Shown here: piece after piece, positions 10,189 through 19,345 of the stretch
How the letters are laid out: each line of letters begins with the position of its first letter
How positions within the stretch are numbered: the first letter of the stretch is position 1
Program-made: the position numbers and the translations under genes
Source: Coenobita brevimanus
Taxonomy: Eukaryota > Arthropoda > Malacostraca > Decapoda > Coenobitidae
Length of the DNA stretch: 64,000 nucleotides
NCBI GenBank assembly: GCA_032717465.1
Contig: CM064658.1
Span: 2,417,501-2,481,500, forward strand
Direction: 5' to 3'
The notes under the pieces: model-generated
What the model saw: only the letters and a program-made list of their open reading frames with translations
Database searches by the model: none
What the model was told of the DNA's origin: nothing

Positions 10189-10470
10189 TTTGGGAGGATT
10201 CTTGGGGGGTCACCTTGGCTGCATCACGATCTCTTGGCGGGCTTTTTTCTCCTCATCCCAGCTGCACACACTGGCTTTATTCACAAGGTTTACAAGAACG
10301 GACACCTGCGAGGGAAATAACTTGCGGGGGAAGAGCGGAGGGGAGGGAGGGAAGGAGGGGAGAGGAGGGAGACGCGGAGCGGACTCAGGGGACGCTCAAA
10401 TTAGCGCGTGTTGTTGCCTGGTACACCCGCCAGGCCCGTCTCGCCCTGGGGACAATTATACAGATTCACC
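10189..10470 (-). promoter_or_regulatory. CpG-rich patch, possible TATA-less promoter/5'UTR
   Basis: Compared with the AT-rich surroundings this 280 bp is GC-rich and carries many CpGs (GCGCGTG, ACGCGGAGCGGA, GGCCCGTCTCGCC). It sits immediately upstream, on the minus strand, of the candidate start codon at 10188. No TATA box was seen. An initiator-like CCAGTG occurs within it. Expression data would decide. Confidence 0.35.
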
Positions 10471-10979
10471 TGACAACAAGAGCATACGTTTTCTGTCAGT
10501 TTTACCATTTTTCTCAATTATATGAAGCTATTACTTTACTATATACTGATACTTATAATGTTAAATAATCTTACTCATGAAGATGACGTGGAGCCCTTGG
10601 TACTCATTTTCATTTCTTTATAGTAAATCTCTTCACAAGTAGAATTAACCTTTTTTCCATTGCATTTACACGCTAATTCTGTTATCTTACTTTGGGAGAT
10701 ATTAAGACAGTCTGTTTAATTGTTCTTTTTTGGAGATTGCATCGATTAGGATTGTCCAATATCGGTTTTTATTTTACTGCCGTTGAAGACTTTGCAGCAC
10801 CTTTTTCTTGCTTATTTATTTTAATTCGCCTCATTATTCTCTTTAATGCTGCTGATGCGAACTAACTCGATACGGAAATGAAATAAAGATCATACAAGAG
10901 AAAAATGAAATGTCACGAATATTTTTACACCGACGAAGCGAGGATACGAAATTTCCCAAACTTACGACAGACCATAATG

Positions 10980-11006
10980 TCTCTCTCTCTCTCTCTCTCT
11001 CTCTCC
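10980..11006. repeat. (CT)n microsatellite
   Basis: A pure CT run. Positions 10471-10980 and 11007-11200 show no recognisable gene. Confidence 0.9.
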
Positions 11007-11204
11007 TGAATAACGAAAACTTGTCCCGCATTTACAAACAGGACTTTATTCCGCGTCGTAGCTAAGGTTTGTGTTGGCAGCAGAGACAAAGGTGAGGAGA
11101 ACGCCGAATTTCTCCTGTGGCTGCCTTGGTCCAGTAAACACAAACATAATATGGTTACGACAGGAAGTTGGTCCCACGCTTGTGACTCCGCCAAGTAGTG
11201 CTGT

Positions 11205-11510
11205 CTGAATCCTAACACCTTTTCCCAAGCGACTTACTTTGCTTATTATTTTATCTTATTTATTACACCATTATTACTTTATGAGTTAATCCTAACACCT
11301 TTTCCCAAGCGACTTATTTTACCTAGACTTGATCGTACTTATTACACCATTATTACTTTATGAAATAATCCTAACACCTTTTTCTGTACGACTTATTATG
11401 CTTATTACTTGATTGTACTTATTACACCATTATTACTTTATGAATTAATCCTAACACCTTTTCATGAGCGACTTATTTTGCTTACAACTTTATCGTACCT
11501 TTCTGAACGT
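11205..11510. repeat. 80-bp tandem repeat built from MITE family B ends
   Basis: CCTAACACCT occurs at 11211, 11291, 11370 and 11450, giving periods of 80, 79 and 80. Each unit continues through AAGCGACTTATTTTGC and TTATTACACCATTATTACTTTATG. The unit head matches the terminal inverted repeat of the elements at 4190 and 40991, so a transposon end has been amplified into a satellite-like array. Confidence 0.85.
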
Positions 11511-11569
11511 ACTCCCAACATCAATATCAACCCCTTCGGTATAGTACTGTACTTTTCAGTTTATTTAGC

Positions 11570-11690
11570 TAACACCAGACGCCTTTTTATGTATCTGTAA
11601 GGTAGGGGTTGATGACGGCTGCTGTGTCTAACCCCCCCTAGTTCGATTATTCTCCAGGGATGAATAAAATCGTCTGGGTACAGCGTCCTA
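11570..11690 (+). mobile_element. MITE family A, degraded copy
   Basis: ACCAGACGCCTTTTTAT at the left and GGATGAATAAAATCGTCTGGG at the right are the inner parts of the family A inverted repeats, with AGGGGTTGATG...GTGTCTAACCCC between them. The outer CCCCTTCAG ends are lost. Confidence 0.5.
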
Positions 11691-11814
11691 AGAGTGAGGT
11701 GGCAATCTGTCTATATGCATCTATGTCTGAAGTTGCATCCTGTGAGGGGGTGGGGTGACCTCCAGGCGTTTCTGTCCCTACTATGTAACGACCCCTTTTA
11801 CCTCGACACACCAC

Positions 11815-11995
11815 CCTCCCCCCCCCTCTCTCTCTCTCTGCTGAATGAAATAAAACTACAGATCATTGGACTGGAAAGGCACAAATGACCTTGATAAGAG
11901 GAACAGGTGTGAGTAACTAATGTGCTCAGGTGTTCACTATTTACCTGTGTATGATTTCAATTTATTATTATTATTATTATTATTAGTGAAAAGTG

Positions 11996-12076
<81 letters not shown>
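11815..12076. repeat. (CT)n, (TTA)n and (GA)n(CA)n microsatellites
   Basis: C/CT-rich run at 11817-11840, (TTA)n at 11964-11986, and a compound (GA)n(CA)n at 12000-12075. Confidence 0.9.
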
Positions 12077-12080
<4 letters not shown>

Positions 12081-12530
12081 AACACGGCACAGCGGGAGTC
12101 AGTTACTTCCCACAAAAAAAATAAAAAATAAAAAACAGTGCCTCTCCATTTGAACCCCGCCACGTGGCCAACAAGGCGGCCATATTGGAACACCTGACGA
12201 CTGCTTTAAATCAACCCCTGGATTCCGGTGGCGATTTTCCCAGACGATTTCACGCACCTGTAATCCCTCCAGCCAGGTGCTTTTACTGAATTTAGATCTC
12301 TTGTAATAGTGAAATGGCGGGGGACAGGACGACATGGAGGCGATTTGTTTGTGGCCACCCCATACGGCATAAAGGCGTCGAGAAATAAATAGACAGAAAT
12401 AGACAGACAGATAGATAGATACTGAAGGAAATATAAAGAAATGGGCTTGCAATTTCTCTCTTCCTGGGGGGGGGGGACTGGATGTAACAAGGCTCAAATC
12501 ATACAAGGGGTCGTCGTACAGAAAGGGTTA
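12077..12530. other. Mixed-composition sequence, no gene recognised
   Basis: Contains A-rich 12113-12138 and a short (AGAC/AGAT)n near 12392-12420, then a G(9) run at 12467. No credible coding region. Confidence 0.5.
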
Positions 12531-12539
12531 ATTGTACAG

Positions 12540-12680
12540 GTTAATTAGAGAGAGAGAGAGAGAGGGGGGGAGGGGAAGGACGACATTGTACTGAAGGGGT
12601 TGTGGTAGGGAGAAGTTGCTATGGGAAGGTGTGAGGGGAATGACTGTGTTAATTTTAGTGTTGCGTGGCGTGGTGTACAG

Positions 12681-12717
<37 letters not shown>

Positions 12718-12925
12718 CCTTTTATCATCATCTGCTCCTATTTCCATCCCTGTTATTCCTCCTTCCTGCACCTCCCTTTCCTTCCCTAACCCCTTCCCTT
12801 ATTCCCTGCCTCGTTTCCACTTTCCCTTCTAACATTCTTTTCCCTTCCCTTCCCTTCCCTTCCCTTCCCTCCCCTCTCTCCCCTTCCCTTCCCTCCCCTC
12901 TCTCCCCTCCCAAGACCACTTCCCC
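12540..12925. repeat. (GA)n, (CT)n and polypyrimidine CCCTT tract
   Basis: (GA)n at 12547-12563, (CT)n at 12684-12714, then C/T-rich DNA to 12915 with a (CCCTT)n run at 12840-12900. Confidence 0.85.
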
Positions 12926-13145
12926 TCTCAATGCTCCCTTCGCCAAGACCAACCTTCACCATCCTAGCTTCCATGCAGGGCTTTTATTGACTCTCTCAAA
13001 GGATGTATATGTAGGTTATTGATTACTATATACTCATACATATTATACTCTCTGCTAGGGTGCTCTCGTAAACTTATATAGATCGTCGGGCAGTACCAAG
13101 AATAAAATATATGTGAATTATTTTTTAACTATATGTACTGTATAT

Positions 13146-13146
<1 letters not shown>

Positions 13147-13206
<60 letters not shown>
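13147..13206. repeat. (GA)n microsatellite
   Basis: A pure GA run of nearly 30 units. Positions 12926-13146 and 13207-13328 show nothing recognisable. Confidence 0.95.
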
Positions 13207-13208
<2 letters not shown>

Positions 13209-13328
13209 AGCGACAAAAGCTGGGAGTTTCTTCACACCTTGGCGATCTCAGTGTTAATCATACAACCTTAGGATCTTAGCATCTTCCTGTAAGTGATCTT
13301 CAAAATTGCTTCTCAGAATTCTATTTTA

Positions 13329-13535
13329 TGATATATATATATATATATATATTGTAGTAGTAGCAATAGTAGGAGTAGCAATAGTAGAAGTAGAAAGGAA
13401 CAGTAGGAGTAGCAAGAGTAGAAGTAGAAAGGAACAGTAGGAGTAGCAATAGTAGAAGTAGAAAGGAACAGTAGGAGTAGCAATAGTAGAAGTAGAAAGG
13501 AACAGTAGGAGTAGCAATAGTAATAATAGTATTAG
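13329..13535. repeat. 34-bp minisatellite (about 5 units) after (TA)n
   Basis: After (TA)n (13329-13352), a 34 bp unit with GAACAGTAGGAGTAGCAATA recurs at 13398, 13432, 13466 and 13500. It reads as Thr/Ser/Ile/Phe-rich peptide repeats on the minus strand but has no coding character. Confidence 0.9.
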
Positions 13536-13567
13536 TGTCAAGCAGACGGAGCCAGCTAATGCCTTTC

Positions 13568-13712
13568 TCAACATCATACCCCTCCCCCAACACACTCCCC
13601 CCTCCCCCAACACTCCCCCCTCCTCCCCCAACACACTCCCCCCTCCCCCAACACTCCCCCCTCCCCCAACACACTCCCCCCTCCCCCAACACTCCCCCCT
13701 CCCCCATACACA
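13568..13712. repeat. C-rich minisatellite (CTCCCCCAACACACTCCCCC)
   Basis: Alternating CTCCCCCAACACACTCCCC and CTCCCCCAACACTCCCC units. The complementary strand is strongly G-rich with many runs of five or six G, so it could fold into G-quadruplexes. Confidence 0.85.
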
Positions 13713-13828
13713 CACCGCTATCACCACCGGAAGTCACATTCAAGATAAACAAACCACCCTCTGTGTACACTCTCAGCTTAACCCTTTCAACCCCACTGAA
13801 CCTCTTTGATGCTTCCCTCTGAGTAAAG

Positions 13829-14180
13829 CCCCTTATTTTATTGCACTCTTACCACCAGACGATTTTACTCAGCTTCAGACCGACTCTATTACCCCTGTGG
13901 CTGTGAATTAACCTTCTTTGTACTTTATTTGGGCTTAGTAGAGACGATTTTACTTTGAAACAACTTTACTTTGACTTTGAGAATCACGGGGGACGGAAGT
14001 GTTGAATTATTTCGCCTTTATCATATTGGCCTAAAGAACCTCATCTCTTACTCTATCTTATGCTTATATTTATGTCACAGAATTTTACCCCTGTCGAAGG
14101 GTTAATGTAAAATATATATAAAAAAAAAAAAAGTCTCCCGTGAGCTGAATAAAATCGTTTGAAGATAAAAATAATATATG
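13829..14180. mobile_element. MITE family A, scattered arms
   Basis: ACCACCAGACGATTTTACTCAGCTTC (13851) is a left arm. GTGAGCTGAATAAAATCGTTT (14137) is a right arm, and CGAAGGGTTAATG (14095) resembles an outer end. They are too far apart for one intact element and probably represent two broken or nested copies. Confidence 0.45.
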
Positions 14181-14285
14181 AAAAAAAAGGCTTAAATTGT
14201 TTGGAAATGGAAATGTAAAGAAAAGGGGAGGGGGGGGGAGATTTCAAGTACGTAACCCCTTCACCACCAGGATGTGTTTGGGGGC

Positions 14286-14436
14286 TATTATTATTATTAT
14301 TATTATTATTATCATTATTATCATTATTGTTATTATTATCATTATTATTATTGTTGTTGTTGTTGTTTCTACTACTACTGTTACTACTGCTACTATTATT
14401 ACTAAACTTTCGAGAGAGAGAGAGAGAGAGAGAGAT
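14286..14436. repeat. (ATT)n/(GTT)n/(ACT)n triplets and (GA)n
   Basis: Imperfect ATT, GTT and ACT triplets to about 14402, followed by (GA)n at 14412-14436. Confidence 0.9.
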
Positions 14437-14571
14437 TATAAGTCATCCAGAACATACTGAACTGTACTCTACATTAAACCTTTTTTTTAATATCCTTTTT
14501 CTTTTTTTTTCGTCAGGTGTTGCGTAAGAGGATGCGTAAGTTGTTTTGTAAGATGTTCATGTATTATTCTT

Positions 14572-14572
<1 letters not shown>

Positions 14573-14644
<72 letters not shown>

Positions 14645-14662
14645 GTGTGTGTGTGTGTGTCA
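14573..14662. repeat. (TG)n microsatellite
   Basis: About 44 TG units with one interruption near 14643. It is one of the longest dinucleotide arrays in the window. Confidence 0.95.
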
Positions 14663-14719
14663 TAAGGTTTCTCAAATCCTGTTTCTTTCTCACAAGGATT
14701 ACTTAACACCTACACTTAA

Positions 14720-14840
14720 CACTCCTCTCTCTCTCCCTCTCTCTCTACCTTCACCACACCTTCCCTCTTCATCTCCTAATAATCATCTCTTATTCAACTC
14801 TTTCATCACCTCACCTTCATTTCTCATCCTCATCATCACC
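14720..14840. repeat. C/T-rich low-complexity sequence
   Basis: CT-rich stretch preceding the long polypurine block, so the two together form a pyrimidine-then-purine arrangement. Confidence 0.7.
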
Positions 14841-14844
14841 ACGG

Positions 14845-15690
14845 GAGGAGGAAAGAGCGAGGAGAGGAGGGAAGGAGGTAAATAAGGAGGGAGAGGGAAG
14901 GAGGAAGTAAAGAAGGAGGGGGAGGGAAGGAGGAAGTAAAGAAGGAGGGGGAGGGAAGGAGGAGGTAAAGAAGTAGGGGGAGGGAAGGAGGAGGTAAAGA
15001 AGTAGGGGGAGGGAAGGAGGAGGTAAAGAAGGAGGGGGAGGGAAGGAGGAGGTAACGAAGTAGGGGGAGGGAAGGAGGAAGTAAAGAAGGAGGGGGAGGG
15101 AAGGAGGAGGTAAAGAAGTAGGGGGAGGGAAGGAGGAAGTAAAGAAGGAGGGGGAGGGAAGGAGGAAGTAAAGAATGAGGGGGAGGGAAGGAGGAAGTAA
15201 AGAAGGAGGGGGAGGGAAGGAGGAGGTAAAGAAGTAGGGGGAGGGAAGGAGGAGGTAAAGAAGTAGGGGGAGGGAAGGAGGAGTTAACGAAGTAGGGGGA
15301 GGGAAGGAGGAGGTAAAGAAGGAGGGGGAGGAAAGGAGGAGGTAAAGAAAGAGGGGGAGGAAAGAAGGGAAGGAGGAGGTAAAAAGGGAGGAGGGGGAAA
15401 GGAGGGAAGGAGATGGAGAGGGAGGAAAGGAGAAAAGGAGGTAAAGAGGGAGGATGAGGAAAGGAGGGGAGGAGGAGGTAAAGAGGGAGGGAAAAGAGAG
15501 AAGAGAAGAGAGGGAGAAGGAAAAGAAGAAGAGAGAGAAGGTGAAGGGAAGGGAGGGAGGGACGTGGGAAGGGGAGGGGGGAGGGGCTTGATGGAGGGGA
15601 GAGGGAAAAGGAAGGGAAAGGGAGAAGAGGAGAGGGGAGGGAGAGGAAGGGGGAAGAGATGGAGAGAGAGGATGAGAAGGGGCGAGGGGA
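14845..15690. repeat. ~29-bp polypurine minisatellite, about 830 bp
   Basis: An almost pure A/G strand. From 14870 to about 15390 it is a regular array of about 29 bp units, core GGAGGGGGAGGGAAGGAGGA followed by GGTAAAGAA. It then degenerates into irregular GGGAAGGA sequence. The 290-residue minus-strand ORFs (Pro/Ser/Leu repeats) come from the repeat and are not genes. Confidence 0.9.
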
Positions 15691-15765
15691 GTCAAGGTTC
15701 TTCGGTCTTTGGTGTCTCAAGAAACTCCTTAAGACTGCGTTGGTCTGGGCGTTAACTGGTACTAA

Positions 15766-15767
<2 letters not shown>

Positions 15768-15801
<34 letters not shown>
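15768..15801. repeat. (GA)n microsatellite
   Basis: A pure GA run. Positions 15802-16490 hold A/T-mixed sequence with two homopolymer runs (A near 16033, T near 16197) and no recognisable gene. Confidence 0.9.
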
Positions 15802-15802
<1 letters not shown>

Positions 15803-16494
15803 GGCAGGGTGGGAGTATAATAGAGCCACCAGCATCCTCCCTCTCCCTCACTTTTAACACCGTCGCAAGTCACGAGACGCAAGGTACATGAGTGTAACGA
15901 ATGCATACCTGACTATTTGAGCTATTTTTTTTTCTTTTCTTACATTAGGGTTACGCAGATAAACAAATCACACAGATCGTACGGTCTTTACTGCTCTGAA
16001 TATTAACAGAATGACTTACCTGCTAATTACGAAAAAAAAAAAAAAAAGCTAAGGAGAGGAAAGCAGACGACCCTCCCAGTCACCGGTGGAATAAAGCAAG
16101 GATAGGCAGTTCCAGGCAGGACTGAAACTTATGATGAGAATTTTATAGTAAAGGTAGAGCCAGTATTGATTTAGAAATGGAATTATTGCCAATACATTTT
16201 TTTTTTAAATCACGCCTTATACAGTGACGTCCTGTAAGATATTCCGTATCGTCATTCACGCATAAGCACAGTACTTAGTTCAGGTTTAATCATTTATAAA
16301 GGCGTATCTGTTATGGGATCTGTTAACTACCATAGGCGCTGGTGTAGTGTATTCCATTTATGAGTATATACGGTATTGGTGCTGGACGGGGGTGCCTTGC
16401 GATGTGGCACTGACATACTCGTAACTGGGCCTCTTCTCTGCCTAGCTATGCAAACGCCTTCACTTCCCTCCCTGTCCCGTGAAAAGGGGATGGT

Positions 16495-16565
16495 TACTGC
16501 TGGAGGGGGGCAACTTCAGTCAGCAGTCTATTGGGTTCACATTCAGATGAACTAAAGTATCGGGT
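16495..16565 (+). mobile_element. SINE-like family R5, fragment
   Basis: CAACTTCAGTCAGCAGTCTATTGGGTTCACATTCAGATG aligns by eye with the stretches at 44957 (plus) and 54385 (minus). GGGTTCACATTC sits where a tRNA box B would be. Confidence 0.45.
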
Positions 16566-16844
16566 TACATCAACAAAGTGCACTGAAGAAAAAAATAATA
16601 ATAAAACGCATCATAGTACTGACATGAAGGTGACATACATACTAATTACGAAATTGTTGTTACCTGCCAAATGGTACTGGCAAAGGCTGACCATAATGAC
16701 TCGCTGACAGATGGTTTTATAACTTTTTTCAAACTAAACCTGTACTGACATCACCGGGGCAGCTGACTCCATTTGTCTTCCGTATCATTAGTGACGAAAT
16801 GCTGAGTCGCGTCTGGTCTGCTCTTGTGCTTCCTAATGTACTAC

Positions 16845-17055
16845 GGTATACGCCTTTCACCTTAACTTGGCCCGGATTTCCGTCCTTTTGCAACTTATTC
16901 CACGTAGCTCGGCGGCAGGGAAAGGAGAAAGCTACGGCTCTGCATCATTCCCCTAGCACTTCTTCGTGACTAGCATCATATTCGAGTGTTCACTGTTACA
17001 ACTCAGCACTGAAGATAAAGAAGGTAATTTTAGGTCAGGTTAAAGTAATATATTT
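16845..17055 (+). mobile_element. MITE-like family R1, copy 3
   Basis: TTTCACCTTAACTTGGCCCGG at the left, CTAGCACTTCTTCGTGACTAGC in the middle and TTTTAGGTCAGGTTAAAGTA at the right. The right end is an imperfect inverted copy of the left, as in copy 1. Confidence 0.75.
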
Positions 17056-17204
17056 CTTGGCGTCTTAAAGGTCAGTAGAGATGATAGTTTAGTAAAAATT
17101 TAGGTATATATGTGACTAATCTACTTTGGGATATATTTAGGATGATAGATAAAAAGATGACAGATAGATGGATGAAGTGATAGATTGATGTGGAGACTGA
17201 CAGA

Positions 17205-17245
17205 CAGATGGAGTGTGTGTGTGTGTGTGTGTGTGTGTAGAGAGA

Positions 17246-17297
<52 letters not shown>

Positions 17298-17440
17298 AGG
17301 GGAGAGTGAGAAGGAGAGGGGAGAGAAAGAGGGAGAGGGGAGAGAGAGAAAGAAGGAGAGGGGAGAGAGAACATGGAGAGGGGAGAGAGAGAAGGAGGAG
17401 AGGGGAGAGATGAGGGGAAAGATCGTACCTCCCCCCCTCC
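17205..17440. repeat. (GT)n-(GA)n and GA/GGA-rich block
   Basis: (GT)n at 17213-17240 runs directly into (GA)n to 17288, then an irregular A/G-rich tract to 17425. Confidence 0.9.
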
Positions 17441-17485
17441 CCTTATCCTAAGCAAAAGGGCAGCCACAGGGGGAAGGGGAGGGAA

Positions 17486-17493
17486 TGACGTCA
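17486..17493. promoter_or_regulatory. CRE palindrome TGACGTCA (1)
   Basis: A perfect CREB/ATF consensus palindrome. A second lies 126 bp downstream. No gene start is visible beside it. Confidence 0.3.
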
Positions 17494-17525
17494 GAAGTAA
17501 TTGCAGGAGACCATTAATAGGTGGT

Positions 17526-17562
<37 letters not shown>
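17526..17562. repeat. (CT)n microsatellite
   Basis: A CT run between the two CRE palindromes. Confidence 0.9.
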
Positions 17563-17564
<2 letters not shown>

Positions 17565-17618
17565 TATCCACTGTCACTACCCATTATACTGAGACCTCCT
17601 GTCAGTCAAAGCCCATGG

Positions 17619-17626
17619 TGACGTCA
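17619..17626. promoter_or_regulatory. CRE palindrome TGACGTCA (2)
   Basis: A second perfect consensus palindrome. Two within 140 bp is more than chance predicts for an 8-mer, but no linked gene is seen. Confidence 0.3.
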
Positions 17627-17699
17627 TGGGGTGAAGAAGTGACAGAGGGAAGGGGAGGGGAGGGGAGATCAATTAGTAAGTTAGTGCGTAAGTATGTAA

Positions 17700-17892
17700 G
17701 TAGGTGGGTAACGGAAGTAAGGAAGGAAGGAAGGTAGGAAAAAAGAAAGAGAAGAAGGAAGGAAGGAAGGTAGGCAGAAAGAAAGAGAGGAAGAGAGTAA
17801 GAAAGAAAGGAAGGAAGGAAGGAAGGTAGGAAGAAAGAAAGAAAGGAAGGAAGCAAGGAAGGAAGGAAGGAAAGAAGGGAGGGAGGGAGGGA
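17700..17892. repeat. (GGAA)n/(GAAA)n tetranucleotide region
   Basis: Imperfect GGAA, GGTA, GAAA and GGGA tetranucleotides. Positions 17893-18455 show no recognisable gene. Confidence 0.9.
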
Positions 17893-18455
17893 GTGACTTT
17901 GTTAGTAATGGAGAAGGGGGTTGGGGGAGATCACTTATTTATTTACCTGGTTAGTCAGTTAGAATACATTTACACCTGTCTGTACAAGGATTAATAAGAC
18001 AGGTAATCGCTCGCTATGGGGGAGGACTTCAGGAGAGGAGGTGCTCAGACTTTCACCTCCTTTTACATTAACCTCCCCCAACATAGATGAGCGAAGGGTA
18101 TTATGTATTCACCCATGTCTGTCTGTGTACAACATATCTCAAGGAGTTGTTATAGGAATTCAATCAAACCTGGTGGGTAGGTGGGCAGCGGGTCAAGGAA
18201 GAGTTGATTAGATTTTGAGGCAGTTCCAGATCCGGATGCAGCTAAAAAATCATAAAATTTACTGGCGCTGGGAGAGGTAATACGTTGTCTGAGCTTGTGT
18301 AACGGGGCAAATTAAGTCCGTAGAATTAACTGGCCATGTGAGAGTAGAAGTATTTGTCTGGTGGGAAAGAGGAATGATAGTGGTACGTTATTAAATTTAT
18401 TGGCGATGGCGGAAGTATGCACTCGCTAATTGCTTCCTAGTTATTGATTTATTTA

Positions 18456-19040
18456 CCTGTTTATTTATTTATTTATTTATTGGGAGAAGAAAAGTAAAGA
18501 GGCAGAGAGACTTGGAGAGGACGATATGAAACGGGGAGAGATAAGAATCACGGAGGGAGAATGCGATAAAAAAAAAAAAAAAGGGGGGGGAGGAAAGAGA
18601 AAGAAAATTAGGAAAGGAGAAGGGAATGACTGAGGCAGGAATGAGGGAAGGGGGGAAAGGGAGGCAGAGGAGGACAGGGGAGGGGGGGAACGGAGGGGAA
18701 AAATGGGGTAGAGAGGAAGACAGGCGTGAAATGAAGTGATGGAGGGAAGAGGGCTTTGGAGAAGGACAGGGGTGAGAAGAATTGAGAGAATAAGAGGAGA
18801 GGGAGGAAGGAATCAAGGAAGAGGAAGAGGGTAGGAGTGAGAGGAATGGAGGGATGAGGGATTGAGGGAGTAGGGAGGAGGATAGGTGTAAGATGGATGG
18901 AGAGAAAAAGGGGTGGGAAGGAAGGTAGAGGTGAAAAAAGTGCTGAAAGGAGGAGGGAAGTGCTGAAGGGAAGGGGGGTTGAAGGAGATTAGAGGAGATA
19001 TGGGTAGGGATGTCGGGGAAGGGGAGTGGGGCACGAAAGA
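18456..19040. repeat. (TTTA)n then polypurine A/G-rich tract
   Basis: A short (TTTA)n at 18460-18480 precedes a roughly 550 bp G/A-rich, irregular tract. The 245-residue minus-strand frame over it is low-complexity Pro/Ser/Leu and not a gene. Confidence 0.8.
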
Positions 19041-19345
19041 GTGTCAACGAGGTAGGTAGGGAGGGTAGGGTAGGGTAGCGCGGGCAGGGAAGGGCAAGGA
19101 AAGGTAAGGTAAGGTATGGTAAGATACGATAAGGTAGGGCTGGGTATGTTTGGGTGGGAGACAATATGCGTGATAGGAAAGGGGGGCAAGGAGCAGGGCA
19201 GGGCATGACAGGGTAGGGTTGGGTAGGATAGGGCAGGGCAAGGCAGGGCAGGGCAAGGCAGGGCAGGGCATGATAGGGTAGGATTCGGTAGGATAAGGCA
19301 GGGCAAGGCAGAGCAGGGCAGGGTAAGGAGAGGGTACGGAAGAGT
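19041..19345. repeat. Pentanucleotide array (GGGTA/GGGCA)n, left part
   Basis: Five-base units AGGGT, AGGGC and AAGGT in tandem. The same kind of array resumes at 21527, so the LINE between them interrupted one array. Confidence 0.9.
19322..19336. repeat. Candidate target-site duplication (left)
   Basis: GGTAAGGAGAGGGTA here is identical to 21532-21546 on the other side of the LINE. Because both lie in a GGGTA-type array, a chance match is possible. Confidence 0.4.

Noticed and set aside
10173..10568. 131- and 111-residue plus-strand ORFs over the CpG-rich patch
   Set aside because: No recognisable domain, no splice or Kozak support. The CpG content is better explained by a promoter or 5'UTR.
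14817..15720. Two ~290-residue Pro/Ser/Leu ORFs on the minus strand
   Set aside because: They are translations of a 29 bp polypurine minisatellite. Two frames are open at once, with repeat-periodic peptides.
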